A DNA stretch of 64,000 bases, from assembly GCA_001792895.1 (NCBI GenBank), contig MARA01000041.1:186001-250000 (forward strand), written 5' to 3'. The position numbers were made by a program, and so were the translations under genes. A model generated the notes under the pieces. The model made no database searches. It saw nothing but the letters and a program-made list of their open reading frames with translations, and had not been told where the DNA came from. This DNA comes from Lentinus brumalis. Its lineage: Eukaryota; Basidiomycota; Agaricomycetes; Polyporales; Polyporaceae. Every line of letters begins with the position of its first letter. Within the stretch, counting starts at the first letter, position 1. Shown piece by piece: positions 23,793-35,757 of this stretch.

Positions 23793-26700
23793 TCAGTCGA
23801 GCTCCTCAAGGACCTGCTGGTACTCAACCTCCTTAGCCTCATCAGCCTTGAGCACCCACTTCCCAATGGTAACGGGTTGCGTCGCTGTGAATCGACACCT
23901 CTCAGTACGGGTGTACGAACTATGAATGCACGACGACGCTCACCTAGCACCCCATTGCCGCTCCGGAACGCAACCATGCTCCACCTCGCGCTCTCCTTCT
24001 TCATGCGCTCGACGCGCCGCCTGCTCAGTCTGAACCGGATGCACTCCTGGTACTGCACGTGTTCCTGCGCCGACATGATGAACAGCGTCCCCGGGGCCGG
24101 GGAGGCGCTGCCCTCGAACAGGCTGGGCAGGTTGCGGATCGCCCCCGCGGCGCTGACGAGGTCCGCGCGGAAGAACAGGAGGTGCGTGCGCGGCTCGTAC
24201 GGGTTCTCGTTCAGCATCGGGAGCGTCGTGAACTGCTGCACCGGGGCGACGCGCGCCTCGTACACGACCATGTCGTCCGGGTCGTGCGAGAAGTCGGCCG
24301 GGAGCAGGACGGGGAAGGGGAGCGCGTGGTACGCCGTCGCGAGGATCATCTCGAACTCGACGAGCCACGGGTCCGTGCGCACTGCGCGCGAGGGGACGCG
24401 CCGGGTGCGCTCGGCGACGGGGATGGGTACCAGCCGGTGTAGGGCGCGATGTCGGAGACCATGCGGCCGCTCAGGACGCGCGTGAGGAACTCGGCGAGCC
24501 AGTGGCCGGGGTAGCCGGCGCGGTGGAGGTACATGAGGAGGCCGAAGAAGGCGACGAGGTTGTGCGGGAGGCGGACGTTGTTCGGGTTGGGCTTGGACTT
24601 CCCGGGGATGAAGGTGTTGAAGAGGACGCGCGTGAGCCAGGTGGTGAGCTCGTCGCGTGTTGCGAGCTCGGTGAGCGGGCGAGGGAGCGGCTTCGTGCCG
24701 AGCACGAGGACTTCCATGACCGGACGACAGGTGATCACCCTACAGGCAAGGTAGCGGGGATGTCTCTCGACTCGAGTAGTGTGTACCTAGTGTGAGCAGC
24801 GAGCATGTTTGAGCGATACGTGGAGAAGATGTGGGCGAACACTGGCAACGTACGTATGCATGTATTCTTCGTCGCCAGACCATGCACCTGTGTTCAGTAG
24901 AACGTTACACGAAACGGCGGCCAAAGGATCATCCTGCAAGTTAGGAATTTCGTACAAGATCATGTTCAACGGACCATGCGTGTAGTCGCTAAAGTTTCGA
25001 TAACTAGAAGTCAGCCACCTGCAATCCAAGCGAGGACAACATGAAAAGCACTCACGGGACGTTGCTCAACCACATCCTGGTATACTTCCTCGGGAACTCC
25101 TTCGGCCGCGCGACGTCGCCCTTGAACCTCATCTTCGCGAGCTCCTCCGACAGTCCTCCGCAGATGAACTCGAGTGTGACTCTGTTCCCCAGAGTCTTGA
25201 GCGCGGCCGCGACGTTGTCGAAGAACTCGCTGCACACGTCCCAGGCGGTCTGGTTGTCTTCCAGGAATGCCATCTTCCGCTTGTCGCGTATATTGAACTT
25301 GTGGAACTGATTGATGATCTGGAACATGTCGACAGAGACATCGGGGTAGCCGTCTCCATTCGGGAAGTAATGCGGATCGTCGTGGCTGGGATCCTATGTA
25401 CTGCATGAGGGGCCTTGCAAGGACTGCGATATACATATAGGATACTCACGAAAATGGTGATGTTCGGCTTCCATTCTGACTCGATGTGTGCCCAAGCCTA
25501 CGAAAGAAACGGGATCAGTGGTACAGTCTCAGCCTTCACGTTTGTCAGCTCTGGCTCACCTTATGTTTCGACATCGTCGCCATCTCCCCCTTCTCCTTCA
25601 CCTGCTTCCACGCGACTTCGAAGCTAGGATGCCTCGCCAGGAGCTCCTTGGGCGGCACGAACACCTTCAACATCTTGTACCAAGTCGCCTCCCGTGTCTG
25701 CGTCTTCGCGCCGGGCATAATCATCTTCTGCATCTCGTCGACGAGCAGGTCGATGTTCTGCTCTATCATCGCGCGACCTGATCGCACTGACGTCCCCGCG
25801 GGCAGCAGCTTGCTCTTCGCCAAGTCGGCGTCAGACATCGTGAGGATGCTGTTCCTGATCTGCTCCCGCTGTGCAGCAACCCTATCGTCGATGGTACGTT
25901 GGAACTCTGCGCTTACTCCGGGTATGGATTGCGGCCCCGCCATTCCCGACCGATCCCACAAGCTCATGCTCTCGTGGTTTGCGAGCATCTTGCGCACGGT
26001 CTTGGGCGCCTTCGACCAGTAGTCTATTATGCGCAAGATGGCTGGGATGCTGTCGGATACGACGTGTATTGGACCGGGAAGGTCGGTCGGGGTGGAGGTC
26101 AGACGCCTGCGCAAATCTGCGAACAGAGCTTGCAGTCTGCATAGATCTATGTGAGTACATACACGGTGCGTCGACGGTCAACCCGCGCACCTCTCGTAGC
26201 AGTATGGCGGCATAGCAGCGCCGCAGAACATGTACATCAGCGTCGCCTTGATCTCGACCTTCGCGGTCGCGTCCGTGGTGGTTGCAAGTTCGTGGAGGAG
26301 CATGAAAAGACACAGATCACGCGCCAGAGTTGCGTCGTGGATATCGAGCAACGTGAGGTGCGCCTTGAACTGCAGCTGCTTTGCTTTGGGGAGTTTCCAA
26401 TACCCATCCAACAGCCCGCACAAGGTACCGAGTACATGGCGACCTAGCGATTGGTTAGCATGAATCCACGTCTCATGAATTAATCGCTCTTCGCACCGTC
26501 ACCGACTCCACCAAACATGAACGCAAGCTTAGACAGCATGTCGACAGAGAGCTTGTCTATCTTGAGCGGATGGTCTTGCCCGGGACCCCAACCTGCCGTG
26601 AGGTCGATGACATCGTCTGTTCCGAACTAGATACACAGATGTGAGACAGGCACATCCAGACCTTCATAACGACACGCCGTACCTTGTAAAACTCCCGCGT

Positions 26701-28104
26701 CTGGTCACTAAAAAGTAGGGGCCATGAGCAGGAGAAGACACAAAGAGTACGACGGGGACATACAATGCTTTGGAGAACATAGGCAAGCGCGATAGCCCGC
26801 CCAGACAGGCATCTCCCTTCTGCGCGTATGCGACCATCTCAGACTGAATGGCCGCCCATTCGTCCCAGACACGGACCAACGCGTCGTCAGCGGGCGCGCT
26901 AGTGCTCGTGGAGGGCTTGCCCGTGATCGAAGCCTTCCGAAGTTCCTCGATGGCAGCTTCGTGGGTCGAGACATCACTCACGGTGATGCTTCCTGCGCGG
27001 GCCCCGTAGCAGAGCGCCTTTGCAAGGCGGCTGGAGAGCCGCACAATGAGGTCGTGTTTCGCATCCGACTTCGCCTTCAGCAGCTTCCAAGCGCGAAGAA
27101 CGGCTTCTGCGCATGCGGCGTAGTCGCCCGTCTCGAACAGGGCTGCGCTGAGATTGGATGGGTAGACAGGGTCGCGGGGATCGGCCTTCTCTGCCTAGAT
27201 ATTGAAGCAAAAAACATGTCAGCCGTACTGTATCTAGAACGTCGCCCGCTCGCCGGACTTTCTAGTGCATACTAAAGTGCAACCAGTAGTGACAAAATGA
27301 TGCGGCTGGAGAGTGCAGGTGTATATGAATGAGGGCAAAAAGCTGCGGTCGTACTCATCACAAAAAGCGAGGGCATCGTATGAACCGTCGGTCACGCCCA
27401 CAACGTTCGGGTGGCGCCCGGGATTGGGTCGCTTCGTGGTCGACATGGCCCGTTGCATGTCAATCCGCCGCGTCGCGCTACCGACCGACCCTCACCAACT
27501 CTTCGGAAGAGACATCCGGGTATCTGACTGTAACACGCTAATCGTCCCATCACTGAGCTCCCTGGACAGGGTTCGTCTTGCTCTCAAGGCAAGGCTCGTA
27601 GCACGGATCGAGTCGGGGGCGGATGGGGATTTCATGACCCAAGGCCCGTGGAGGGCCTCGGGAGTGCGTTCTAACTCGCCCGCTCTTCTTTCCCGCCCCT
27701 CTGGAAGAGGTACAGCCAGGTTCCCGGCTATATTGTCAACATTCTTGCGAAAGTCTTGCCCACGAGTGGACGATAGTAGACCTGGACCCGTGGTCTACCC
27801 GACCTGTTCTATGCCATAGGTCGCGGCAAGACAGAACTCTTTCAGGGGGTACTTAGAGTGGCGCTCATTGCAAATCATGCACCGAACGATCGCACTTCCC
27901 CAGGCAAGAGCATCACGGCGGCCAACTGCTTGGATTTCCTTGACAGTTATTCGTACCTTAAGATACCGGTCGCATGCTCTGCAGCAAAACTCAGTAGGCA
28001 GTTTTCGCTCGCTGAAGGACAAGGAGCGCGGCGTACCCCGCGAACAAGCCAGCCTTGAAGAGGTCGTTTCCTTCTTGTTTAAACTTCGCCGCTTTCGCAG
28101 CCAT
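23793..28104 (-). CDS. TPR + DUF4470 protein, copy D (two apparent 1-nt frameshifts, enlarged intron 2)
   Basis: Exons in gene order: 28104-28037, 27978-27957, 27194-26764, 26707-26683, 26626-26497, 26443-26191, 26136-25560, 25497-25450, 25393-25056, 24988-24854, 24786-23944, 23884-23793. Motifs follow the family: GNDLFKAGLF, YPSNLSAALFE, FGGVGDG, HDATLARDLC, RLPHNLVAFFG, RTDPWLVEFE, ending VLEELD. Exon 11 needs one extra C (coding strand) at 24756-24759 and another at 24425-24427. With both added the product is 987 residues. Both are homopolymer runs, so assembly error is plausible. Intron 2 is 762 nt, against 47-80 nt in the other copies. Exons 1 and 2 have exactly the lengths (68 and 22 nt) and phases expected, which argues that they belong here, but they could be an orphan 5' fragment next to a 5'-truncated copy. 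Confidence 0.72.
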
Positions 28105-28484
28105 ATCGTGGCGTACGTGTCTGAAGCTTTCGGAGTGAGTGGAAGGGATGGTGGTGGTCGCAGTTCAAGGAGCACAAACCAAGTATCTATACTCGCAGTT
28201 GTGGCGAACTCAAAACTGTTTGTCCTCGAGGGCGCTTACATTCCCTGTTCAGGGCCGGTCCGAAAACATTGCTTATCTGAGTAATTGTCTTGCCGCTTTG
28301 GGGGTCTGTCCTCCGAGTGGACTTCAACATGGCATTTATACGAGAATTAAACGAACAAGCTGAAGTCGTCGGTCGCGCGGTTAAACATAGCGTCACAGTG
28401 CGGGAAGAATACGAGAACGTGAGTATCAGCCGGAGAACAGACCACTGTGAAGTGTCATAAACCAAGAGGGAGAACGAGTTCAAG
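28105..28484. other. Spacer between copies E and D
   Basis: This 380-base spacer contains the 3' end of copy E and the promoter of copy D on the minus strand. No TATA box or repeat is obvious. Confidence 0.4.
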
Positions 28485-31400
28485 CTACGTGTGTTCCTTG
28501 ACAGTCCAGCTTGAAACAGGCGACGGCAGCGTGGCTGAGAGTCACGGAGGATCCAGTCAGTACGACACAACGGCTGAACGAGAATAATCGAAACAAAACT
28601 CACCCTGCATGCCCGTGTCATTGCGGTACGCGACCATGCTCCACTTCTCCGTCCGCATCCTCTCAACACGCTGCCGGCTCAAACGGAAGCGGATCTTATC
28701 CCAATAAACGACGTCCTCGGGCGAAGTGAGTAAGAAAAACAACCCTGGGGCAGGCGTAGGCTTCCCTTCGAAGATGCCGTGCATGTTGTCGATGACCTCG
28801 CGAGCCGTGAGCTTGTCGGAGCGGTAGAAGAGCAGCTGAGCGCGCGGTTCGTACGGGTTGCTGTAGAAGCCCCTGCCGGGAAAAAAAGGCGGTGACAACT
28901 GCACGCTTGCCTCCCATAGCGTGATGTCGTCGGGATTGCTCGAGAATTCAGGCGGGAGTGCACCGGAGATGGGGAAAGGAACCGCATAATAGGCGGTGGC
29001 GATGATAGTCTCGAACTCGACCAGCCACGGGTCCGTGCGCACCGTTCGAGACGGCACCCGGCGGGTGCGCTCTTCGACAGCAATAGGGTACTCGCCAATA
29101 TATGGCGGGATGTCCGACACCATACGGCCGCTGAGAATCCGCGCGACGAATTCGGAGAGCCAGTGTCCGGGGTACCCGAGGCGGCTGAGGTACATGAGCG
29201 TGCCGAAGAAGGCGACGAGATTGTGCGGGAGACGGACGTTGCACGGAGGTGGCTGGATGCGGCCTGGAATGAACGTGTTGAATAGGAGGCGCGTGAGCCA
29301 TGTAATGAGGTCGTCGCGCGACGCAAGCTCGGCGAGTGGCCGCGGGAAGGAGGACGACGCGCCCATCACCATAACGTCCATCATCCCGCGCGAGTCTAGA
29401 ATATTACATCCAAGGTAACGTGGTAACTCTTCAATCGTCAGCAATGTGTATCTTCACCAATAGTCAGTACATGACATATGCACGATTGAAACGAACGAGA
29501 CATCATACGTATGAAAGAACTCTTCGTCGTTCTTCCAAGCTGACGAGTTCAGAAGTGAGTTGCAGGCGAGAGCAGCTTGCGGGTGGTCTTGCAAGTTGGG
29601 AGCCACATATAGGATTACGTTCAAGGGCCCATGGGTGTAGTCGCTAGGTCGCACAGCGACCACGTCAGCATGAGACCCAGAATATGAGTACAGCGACTTA
29701 CGGTACATTGCTGAGCCACATCCTGGTGTACTTTCTAGGGAAGCTGTCGGGACGAGTCGTCTGGCTGTCATGACGCATCTTCGCTAGCTCGTCGCAAAGC
29801 TCTCCGACAATAAACTCGAGAGTGACCTTCCTCTCCAGAGCTTTGAGCGCCGTCGCGGCCGTCTCGAAGAAGACGCTGCAGACATCCCATGCGGTCGACT
29901 CCATCGCGATGAAGTCGCGGGACTTAAACTCGTGGATGTGCTTGACGGTGTCGAGGACGTCTTCATTTATGCTTGGATATCCTGTCCTGGCTTCGACGAA
30001 GATGCAGTGCGGATCGTCGAGATAGGGATCCTACAAACAAATCATAAATGAAATCGCCGTGCGGACGAGACACAAATTGAGCTCACGAAGAGGGTGATGT
30101 TGGGCTGCCAATTATTCTCTACATGTGCGCACGCCTACCACAATTTCAGTCTCGTTAATATGGCTTTACAGACATACATATAGGATATTCACCTTGCGCA
30201 TCACTGGAGGCGGAATTGGTAGGTCATTCAGCACCTGCTTCCACGCGGCATCTAAGTCTGCATGTCGGTGCCTCAGCTCCTTTGGAGGGACCCACGCCTT
30301 CACCTGCCTGTACCAAGGCTCCATCTCCAAGGTACGCCGATCCCCAAAGAACTGCTCCTGATACGTATCAACAATCACATCCATGTTCTCGAGGAGCGCT
30401 GTACGAGCGGCAGTAGGCGATACGGGGAACGAGAGGACCCCTTCCTTCATGAGAACGGACTGGATCTGGTCGTGTCCCATGCTTAGGAGCAGAACTCGGA
30501 TGGCCTGGCGTTCTCCAGCAAGCTTCTCCTGGACCCGCTGCTGGAAATCAGGTTGGCTAGCTGGACGGTAGCTAGGAGGAGGTTGGCGGCTGCTACGGGG
30601 AGGGGAGATGTCATGAGCTGCCAGCATCTTTCGCGTCGACTTCGACCCGTTGAGCCAGTACTCGAGCACGGGTACGACCGCGGCCGCCGAAGCTTGGTCG
30701 AGATGCATCCAGGTTGGGAGGCCCCACGTCGTTGACGAGAGGCGTGCTAACAAATCTCTGAGAAGCGTTGAAAGCCTAGATATATTCGGGTTAGTATAAG
30801 CCAGGGAGATAATGACGATGGATGAAAGACCTGTCGTAGCAGTACGAAGGCATGGCGACTCCACAGAACATATACATGAGAGTCGCCATGACCTCTATTC
30901 TTGCCGTCGCGTCGTTGGCTCTATTCAGCTCATCGAGGAGGAGGAAGAGGCAGAGGTCGCGAGCGATCATGGTTGCATTGATGTCGAGCAGCGTGAGGTG
31001 CGCGTGGAACTTCGTCTTCTTCGCCTTGTGAAGGTTGCTGTAGGCGGTCGATAGATCGCACAAAGTGGCGAGAACATGGCGAGCTAACATATTGGTCAGT
31101 CTCTGACCAAGCTGATACATACACGACAACACGTACCATCACCGACGCCGCCGTACAAGAATGCGATCTTGCGAATGTGTTCAGTTGAGAGCGCCTTAAT
31201 GTCGAGGGGGTGAGGGTCAATGGAACCACAGCCCGCAGTGAGACCAATGAGCTGATCGTGACCAATCTACACAAACCATCGTCAGCCTACCCAACGTGGA
31301 GCGACAGATGACCTACTGGATAGTACTCCTTGTTATCGTCGCTAGAGGGTTAAACTGGCATCAGCATTCCCCTAGTATACTGCGAAGTACTTGCAGTCAA

Positions 31401-32019
31401 CTCACAGAGGTTTGAAGAAGATCGGCATACGCGAAAGACCGTCAAGACACGCGTCACGCCTCTTGACACACTCATCCATTTCAACCCTCGCTGCGTCCCA
31501 TTCATCCCATCCTTGTGTCCCAAAGCCACCAACACCGGTCGAGCCCTCCTTTGACGACGCCAAGCGCAGATGCTGAATTGCTTCGCCGTGTTTCGTGAGC
31601 GTGTCACGAGTGATGGTACCGGCACGAGTACCATGGGAGAGAGCCTTCGTAAGACGTCTTGCCAGTCGAGTTACAAGTTCCATCTTCTGGTCCGACTGCG
31701 CCCTCAGGAGTCTCCACGCGCGAAGAACGGCCTCTCCGCAGCCGGCATAGTCTCCCAACTCGAACAATGCGGCACTGAGATTTGACGGATACGTTGGGTC
31801 GTTGGAGTCAACTTTCTCTGCCTGCGGAGGGATATTTCAGAAGTGATATAGGCTACATTGCTGTCCGACCCACCTGAGCATAGACCTTGGTGGCTCTGCA
31901 TATTGAGTAAGTCAGATGCGTGGAAGATCTTAGGAGACGAACGATACTTACTCAAGGAATGCGCCAGCTCTAAAGAACTCGTTGCCTCGAGCTTTCAGAG
32001 AAGTCGCCTCTTCCGACAT
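28485..32019 (-). CDS. TPR + DUF4470 protein, copy E
   Basis: Exons in gene order: 32019-31952, 31895-31874, 31821-31406, 31341-31317, 31266-31137, 31083-30831, 30775-30193, 30134-30087, 30030-29702, 29643-29509, 29451-28604, 28534-28485. The product is 968 residues, open throughout with every splice junction GT-AG. The N-terminus (SLKARGNEFFRAGAFLE) and YPSNLSAALFELGDY form the TPR-like pair. DUF4470 follows with FLYGGVGDG and ATMIARDLC, then the family C-terminal region with RLPHNLVAFFG and RTDPWLVEFE. The last exon is short and ends SSWTVKEHT. A TATTAAAG box lies about 80 bases upstream of the start (32097-32104, minus strand). With A and B this is one of three clearly intact members, so the family is probably expressed and functional. 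The biochemical role is unknown. Confidence 0.86.
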
Positions 32020-33370
32020 GTCGGGCGCTGAGCAAGTCGTGGACAGTGGTGAAGTGAGGATGCGGGAATCATGGACGAAAGGGCATTGTCCGGGCTTTAA
32101 TAGGCTTCTGGTAAACGTCGGTCGCATCCAGCTAAGACGAAGTACTTACGTAACATTAATGGCCACCAATGTGCTCGTTAGCTCCTCATACCAAAGCCCC
32201 GCAGTTTGGGCTCGCGGCATGCAGCGGCGACCGTTCGTGATCGCCGTGCCCCTGAGCCCCGCGTAGATGTTCACGGTATATCTCATGGAGTGCAACTGAT
32301 CCTCTTCCATCTTTGCTCGCCCCAAACGCCACAAGAGTGGTGGGCAGTATTGGAGGACATTGTGTTCGCAAGTCGGATGTCGGGCGACGAGGAGCGGCAG
32401 GTCAAGGGCGCTTACGGCGCGTTTGCTCAAAACATACCATACTTGGGAAGCTTGTCAAGGGATCCCGTCCGCATAAGTACTGGCCTACGAGGAAGACTCT
32501 CAATATTGTTACTGGTGCAGGTAGGAAAGTCTCCTCAAATTTATCATACATGACTGCGAAAATGACAAGATACGGTAAGTTACTCGGACCAGTGCCCTTG
32601 AAAGGTCGAGCACGCCGGTGCGGATTCAGTACAAGGACACGATGCGGGATTCTATCATGGCAGCTCATCGGCAAGGGGCACTGAAGGTTGGAGTGCGTTC
32701 CGTCAGGTTTTGGCGATCCAGCTGGAGATCGGAGCTGGGTGAGGATTATCGAGTAGTGGCGTACATAAAGTCTGAGGAGCTTACACGAAGGACTGATCTG
32801 CCGCTCGCTAGCTATAGTTTCGCTCATCATCCCAGGAACCTGCGAACTCTTGAGCGACGCGATGAGGTTTGAGTCGTCCCGATGCTCCACGCTACGCAAC
32901 CTTCAGGGAAAAATATTACCCTCGACCACGCACGCGCTCCAAGCTGCCAGGCTGCTGTAGCTATTCCCAAGCAATTCCTGCACTTTCGAAGAAGCGAGCT
33001 CTGTTACTCGAAGCATTCACCAGGGGCGATCTTTCCAAGACAGTGTAAGTCCATAGCACGATCCCAGCCATCACAGTAGTCCTGGTCGACAGAGAATCAG
33101 GAAAGACGTTTGAAGGAGGGTGGGTCGTCTACTCGCCGTGGTGATGCGCATCACCACGGCGAGTAGACGGTCGAGAGCAACTTTCGAGAGCGGCTACTCA
33201 AGCGCTTATGGCGCGTCGCGTATCACGTGCAGGAAGGACGCGTCGCTGTCACGGTCAGTGTCAGCGTCGAGCTGGTCACCGCACCCGACGACGACAGCGA
33301 CTACGACTACGTGCCCGTCTTTCTGGAAGATCGCGATTTGATTGCTATACTTTGAGCTCTTACACACACG
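32020..33370. other. Divergent intergenic region
   Basis: About 1.35 kb between copy E (-) and the DUF2461 gene (+). Apart from the copy E TATA-like box near its left end and the perfect palindrome at 33126-33169, no structure or coding remnant was recognised. Confidence 0.45.
33126..33169. repeat. Perfect 44-bp palindrome without spacer
   Basis: Two 22-base arms (CGTCTACTCGCCGTGGTGATGC and its exact complement) meet at 33147/33148 with no loop. The centre reads GATGCGCATC. It lies about 200 bases upstream of the DUF2461 start codon. It could be a regulatory dyad, a cruciform-prone site, or a fold-back artefact of sequencing or assembly. Confidence 0.95.
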
Positions 33371-35238
33371 ATGGCGCCGCGGTCGACGCGCTCCACGCGT
33401 AGCGGGAAGGTGGCAACACCCAGTTCGAAGGCGAAGGGCTCGAAGTACTTCAACAAGACGGCCAAGAAGGTAGAAGACGAGGACGAGCTCACGGAACCCG
33501 AGGTGGATGAAGACTACGAACAGGAGGAAGACAACGCCGCGTCGGACTCCGTGTCTCTGCGTAGCGACGCACTGGACGACGAGGACGATTTCGAGTCCAT
33601 CAAGCCTGCGAGCAGCACGAAGCGGAAACGCGCTTCTGCGTCGCCAACGAAGACGCCGTCGAAGGGGACTCCGAAGAAGAGTCAGGAGAGGAAGAAGTCG
33701 TCGGGCTCCGGCTCCGCCAGGAAGAAGCGCAAGACGAAGGGCAGTGAGGATGAGGACGATGAGTACGAGTTGGAGTTGGAAGAGGGGCAGGAGGTCGTGG
33801 GCACTGTCGTGCAGGCTCCGAAGATGGGCCGAGGTGAGCACTGCCGTGTCGTTCTCACTGACATTGACGTGCTAAGAGGTTATGCTAGTTCCACCCGGGC
33901 AGATATCCAAGAATACCCTGGACTTCCTGTCGGAGCTGAAGAAGCCTGAGTGCAATGACAGAGAGTGGTGCGTCATTTTCCTCACTGACCCGACCGCTGT
34001 GAAGCTCATGTGTATCCACAGGTTCAAACTGCATGGTTCGTCCTAGTTCCCGTCATCTATTGCCCGTCATTGAACAGCCTCCTGACGCAGAGCCCGTATA
34101 CCGCCTCGCCGAAACCGAATGGAAGGCCTTCGTCGAGCACTTCACCGACCTCTTGTCCGAAGCGGACCCACAAATCCCTCCGCTGCCTCCAAAGGACGTC
34201 ATCCACAGGATATACCGCGACGTGAGCAGCGCTTCCCCGTGTCTGTCCTCTAGCCCTGACATCACGTCCTCCAGATCCGCTTCAGCAACGACAAGACTCC
34301 ATATAAGACTGGTTTCTCTGCGAGCTTCTCTCGCAGTGGACGCAAGGGCATCTTCGCTGGATGTGAGTCCCGTTCCCGCCATCCTCTGGGATCGTAGCTG
34401 ATCCGATTCCCCCTTTGGCAGACCATATGTACGTCTACCGGACACGGTGACGCGTTCAATTCTGCTAACTCCAGTCGACTCTCGCGCAGTGCTGGTAACG
34501 CGCTATCTCCTGTACACGTGTACCTTGAACTCATACAAATTTACTGTAGTCAAACCCGATGGTCAAAGTCTGATCGCTGCAGGGTCATGGTGCCCGGGTA
34601 AGAACGAGCTTGCGACGATCCGGTACGTCTGTCACCGCATCTGCATGACAGCGTGACTCACGGTTGATCTTGCTCCCCAGTAATAACATCAAACGCTCCT
34701 CCCGCCGCCTACGCCAGGTCATCTCCGCGCCCGACTTCGAGGCGCTCTTCGGGCCCGCGCACCCACATCCCAAGGGCGAGCGACAGAACATCTTCGGGAT
34801 GGAGGATGAGCTCAAGGTCGCGCCGAAGGGTGTCGACAAGACGCACAAGTACGTCTTCTCGTCTCTTTGCGTGGCTCTTGGTGCTTTAGTTGCTGATGGA
34901 GGCGCAGGGATATCGATCTGCTGAAGTGCCGCTCGTTCGCTGTGGTCTATAAGTGGGTATGGACCGCGCTCCATATGAAACAGTTCTGATTGGGGTAGCG
35001 TCGCAGGTTCACAGACAAGCAGGTCCTTCAGCCCGAGTTCAAGGAGGAGCTTGTGAACGTCGCGAAGGTGATGCGGCCGTTTGTACATTGGTACGTCCTT
35101 GTCGTTACTTATCAGTGTCGGTCTGACGGGTAAATGTGCAGCCTCAACGACCTCATGACGATCCCGAACGCTGGGGATAGCAGCGGTTCTGACGACGACG
35201 ATGGAGGAGAGCCGGACGAGGATGTGGGGGAGGATTGA
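33371..35238 (+). CDS. DUF2461 family protein with charged N-terminus and micro-exons
   Basis: Exons: 33371-33833, 33889-33967, 34022-34035, 34091-34221, 34275-34362, 34422-34428, 34490-34494, 34550-34622, 34681-34848, 34908-34952, 35007-35090, 35142-35238. The product is 417 residues. The first 155 residues are low-complexity, alternately acidic and basic with nuclear-localisation-like KRKR and RKKRK clusters. The conserved DUF2461 domain follows: LDFLSELKK, W(K)AFVEHFTDLL, DVIHRIYRDIRFSNDKTPYK, FSASFSRSGRKGIFAGYH, VKPDGQSLIAAGSW. Exons 6 and 7 are only 7 and 5 nt. They are accepted because they restore GYHIAVKPDG exactly as the family requires, each flanked by GT/AG introns of 55-61 nt with a CTAAC branch site. 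The C-terminus is acidic. The domain occurs in bacteria and fungi, but its role is unknown. Nuclear location is inferred from the basic clusters. Confidence 0.85.
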
Positions 35239-35757
35239 GGATCGCTCGCTTGTTTTCAGACGTGGAGGTGGTGCGTCGTGAGCTTTTGGTTCTCGCTGTG
35301 TTATACTTGCATGTGGTGTGTACGGTGTATATTCAGGTCGGTATCGCGGGACCCATGTTGTTATTGCGCAATTCGTCACATAAACACCGCTGCTACACAA
35401 CTACGAATCAAGCACAACAACCATCTGTTGTTGCCGTCGTGACCGTGTCTGTTACCACCACCACTTCGCCCAATCCCTGCACCCCTCGGCTTCTCTCGCT
35501 GTTCTCGGCCTCTTCGCTTCTCTTAGGCAGGAGTCGGGGTCATTAAGGTGCCTGAGGGAAAGAACACAGACTCCAGGTACGAGTGCAACTGGGATCCGAG
35601 CAGTACTATTGTTGCGGTATTCCGACATGTTGGCAAAGTTCTGGGTCGAAGACAAGCGACTACACGTCAGCGGGCGATGAGGCAGGATAGACTACGCTCA
35701 GCCAGCTGAGGTGAAGCCCCGTGGTCGCCCGAGCACCCCCGACTTCTCCTCTACCTC
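35239..35757. other. Convergent 3' spacer
   Basis: About 520 bases lie between the DUF2461 stop (+) and the HET protein stop (-). No coding remnant or repeat was recognised. The start of the simple-sequence tract of the HET gene adjoins it. Confidence 0.4.

Noticed and set aside
27795..28175. Independent 126-codon minus-strand gene
   Set aside because: It overlaps exons 1 and 2 of copy D in part, and its Cys-rich end lies in what is better explained as the enlarged intron 2.
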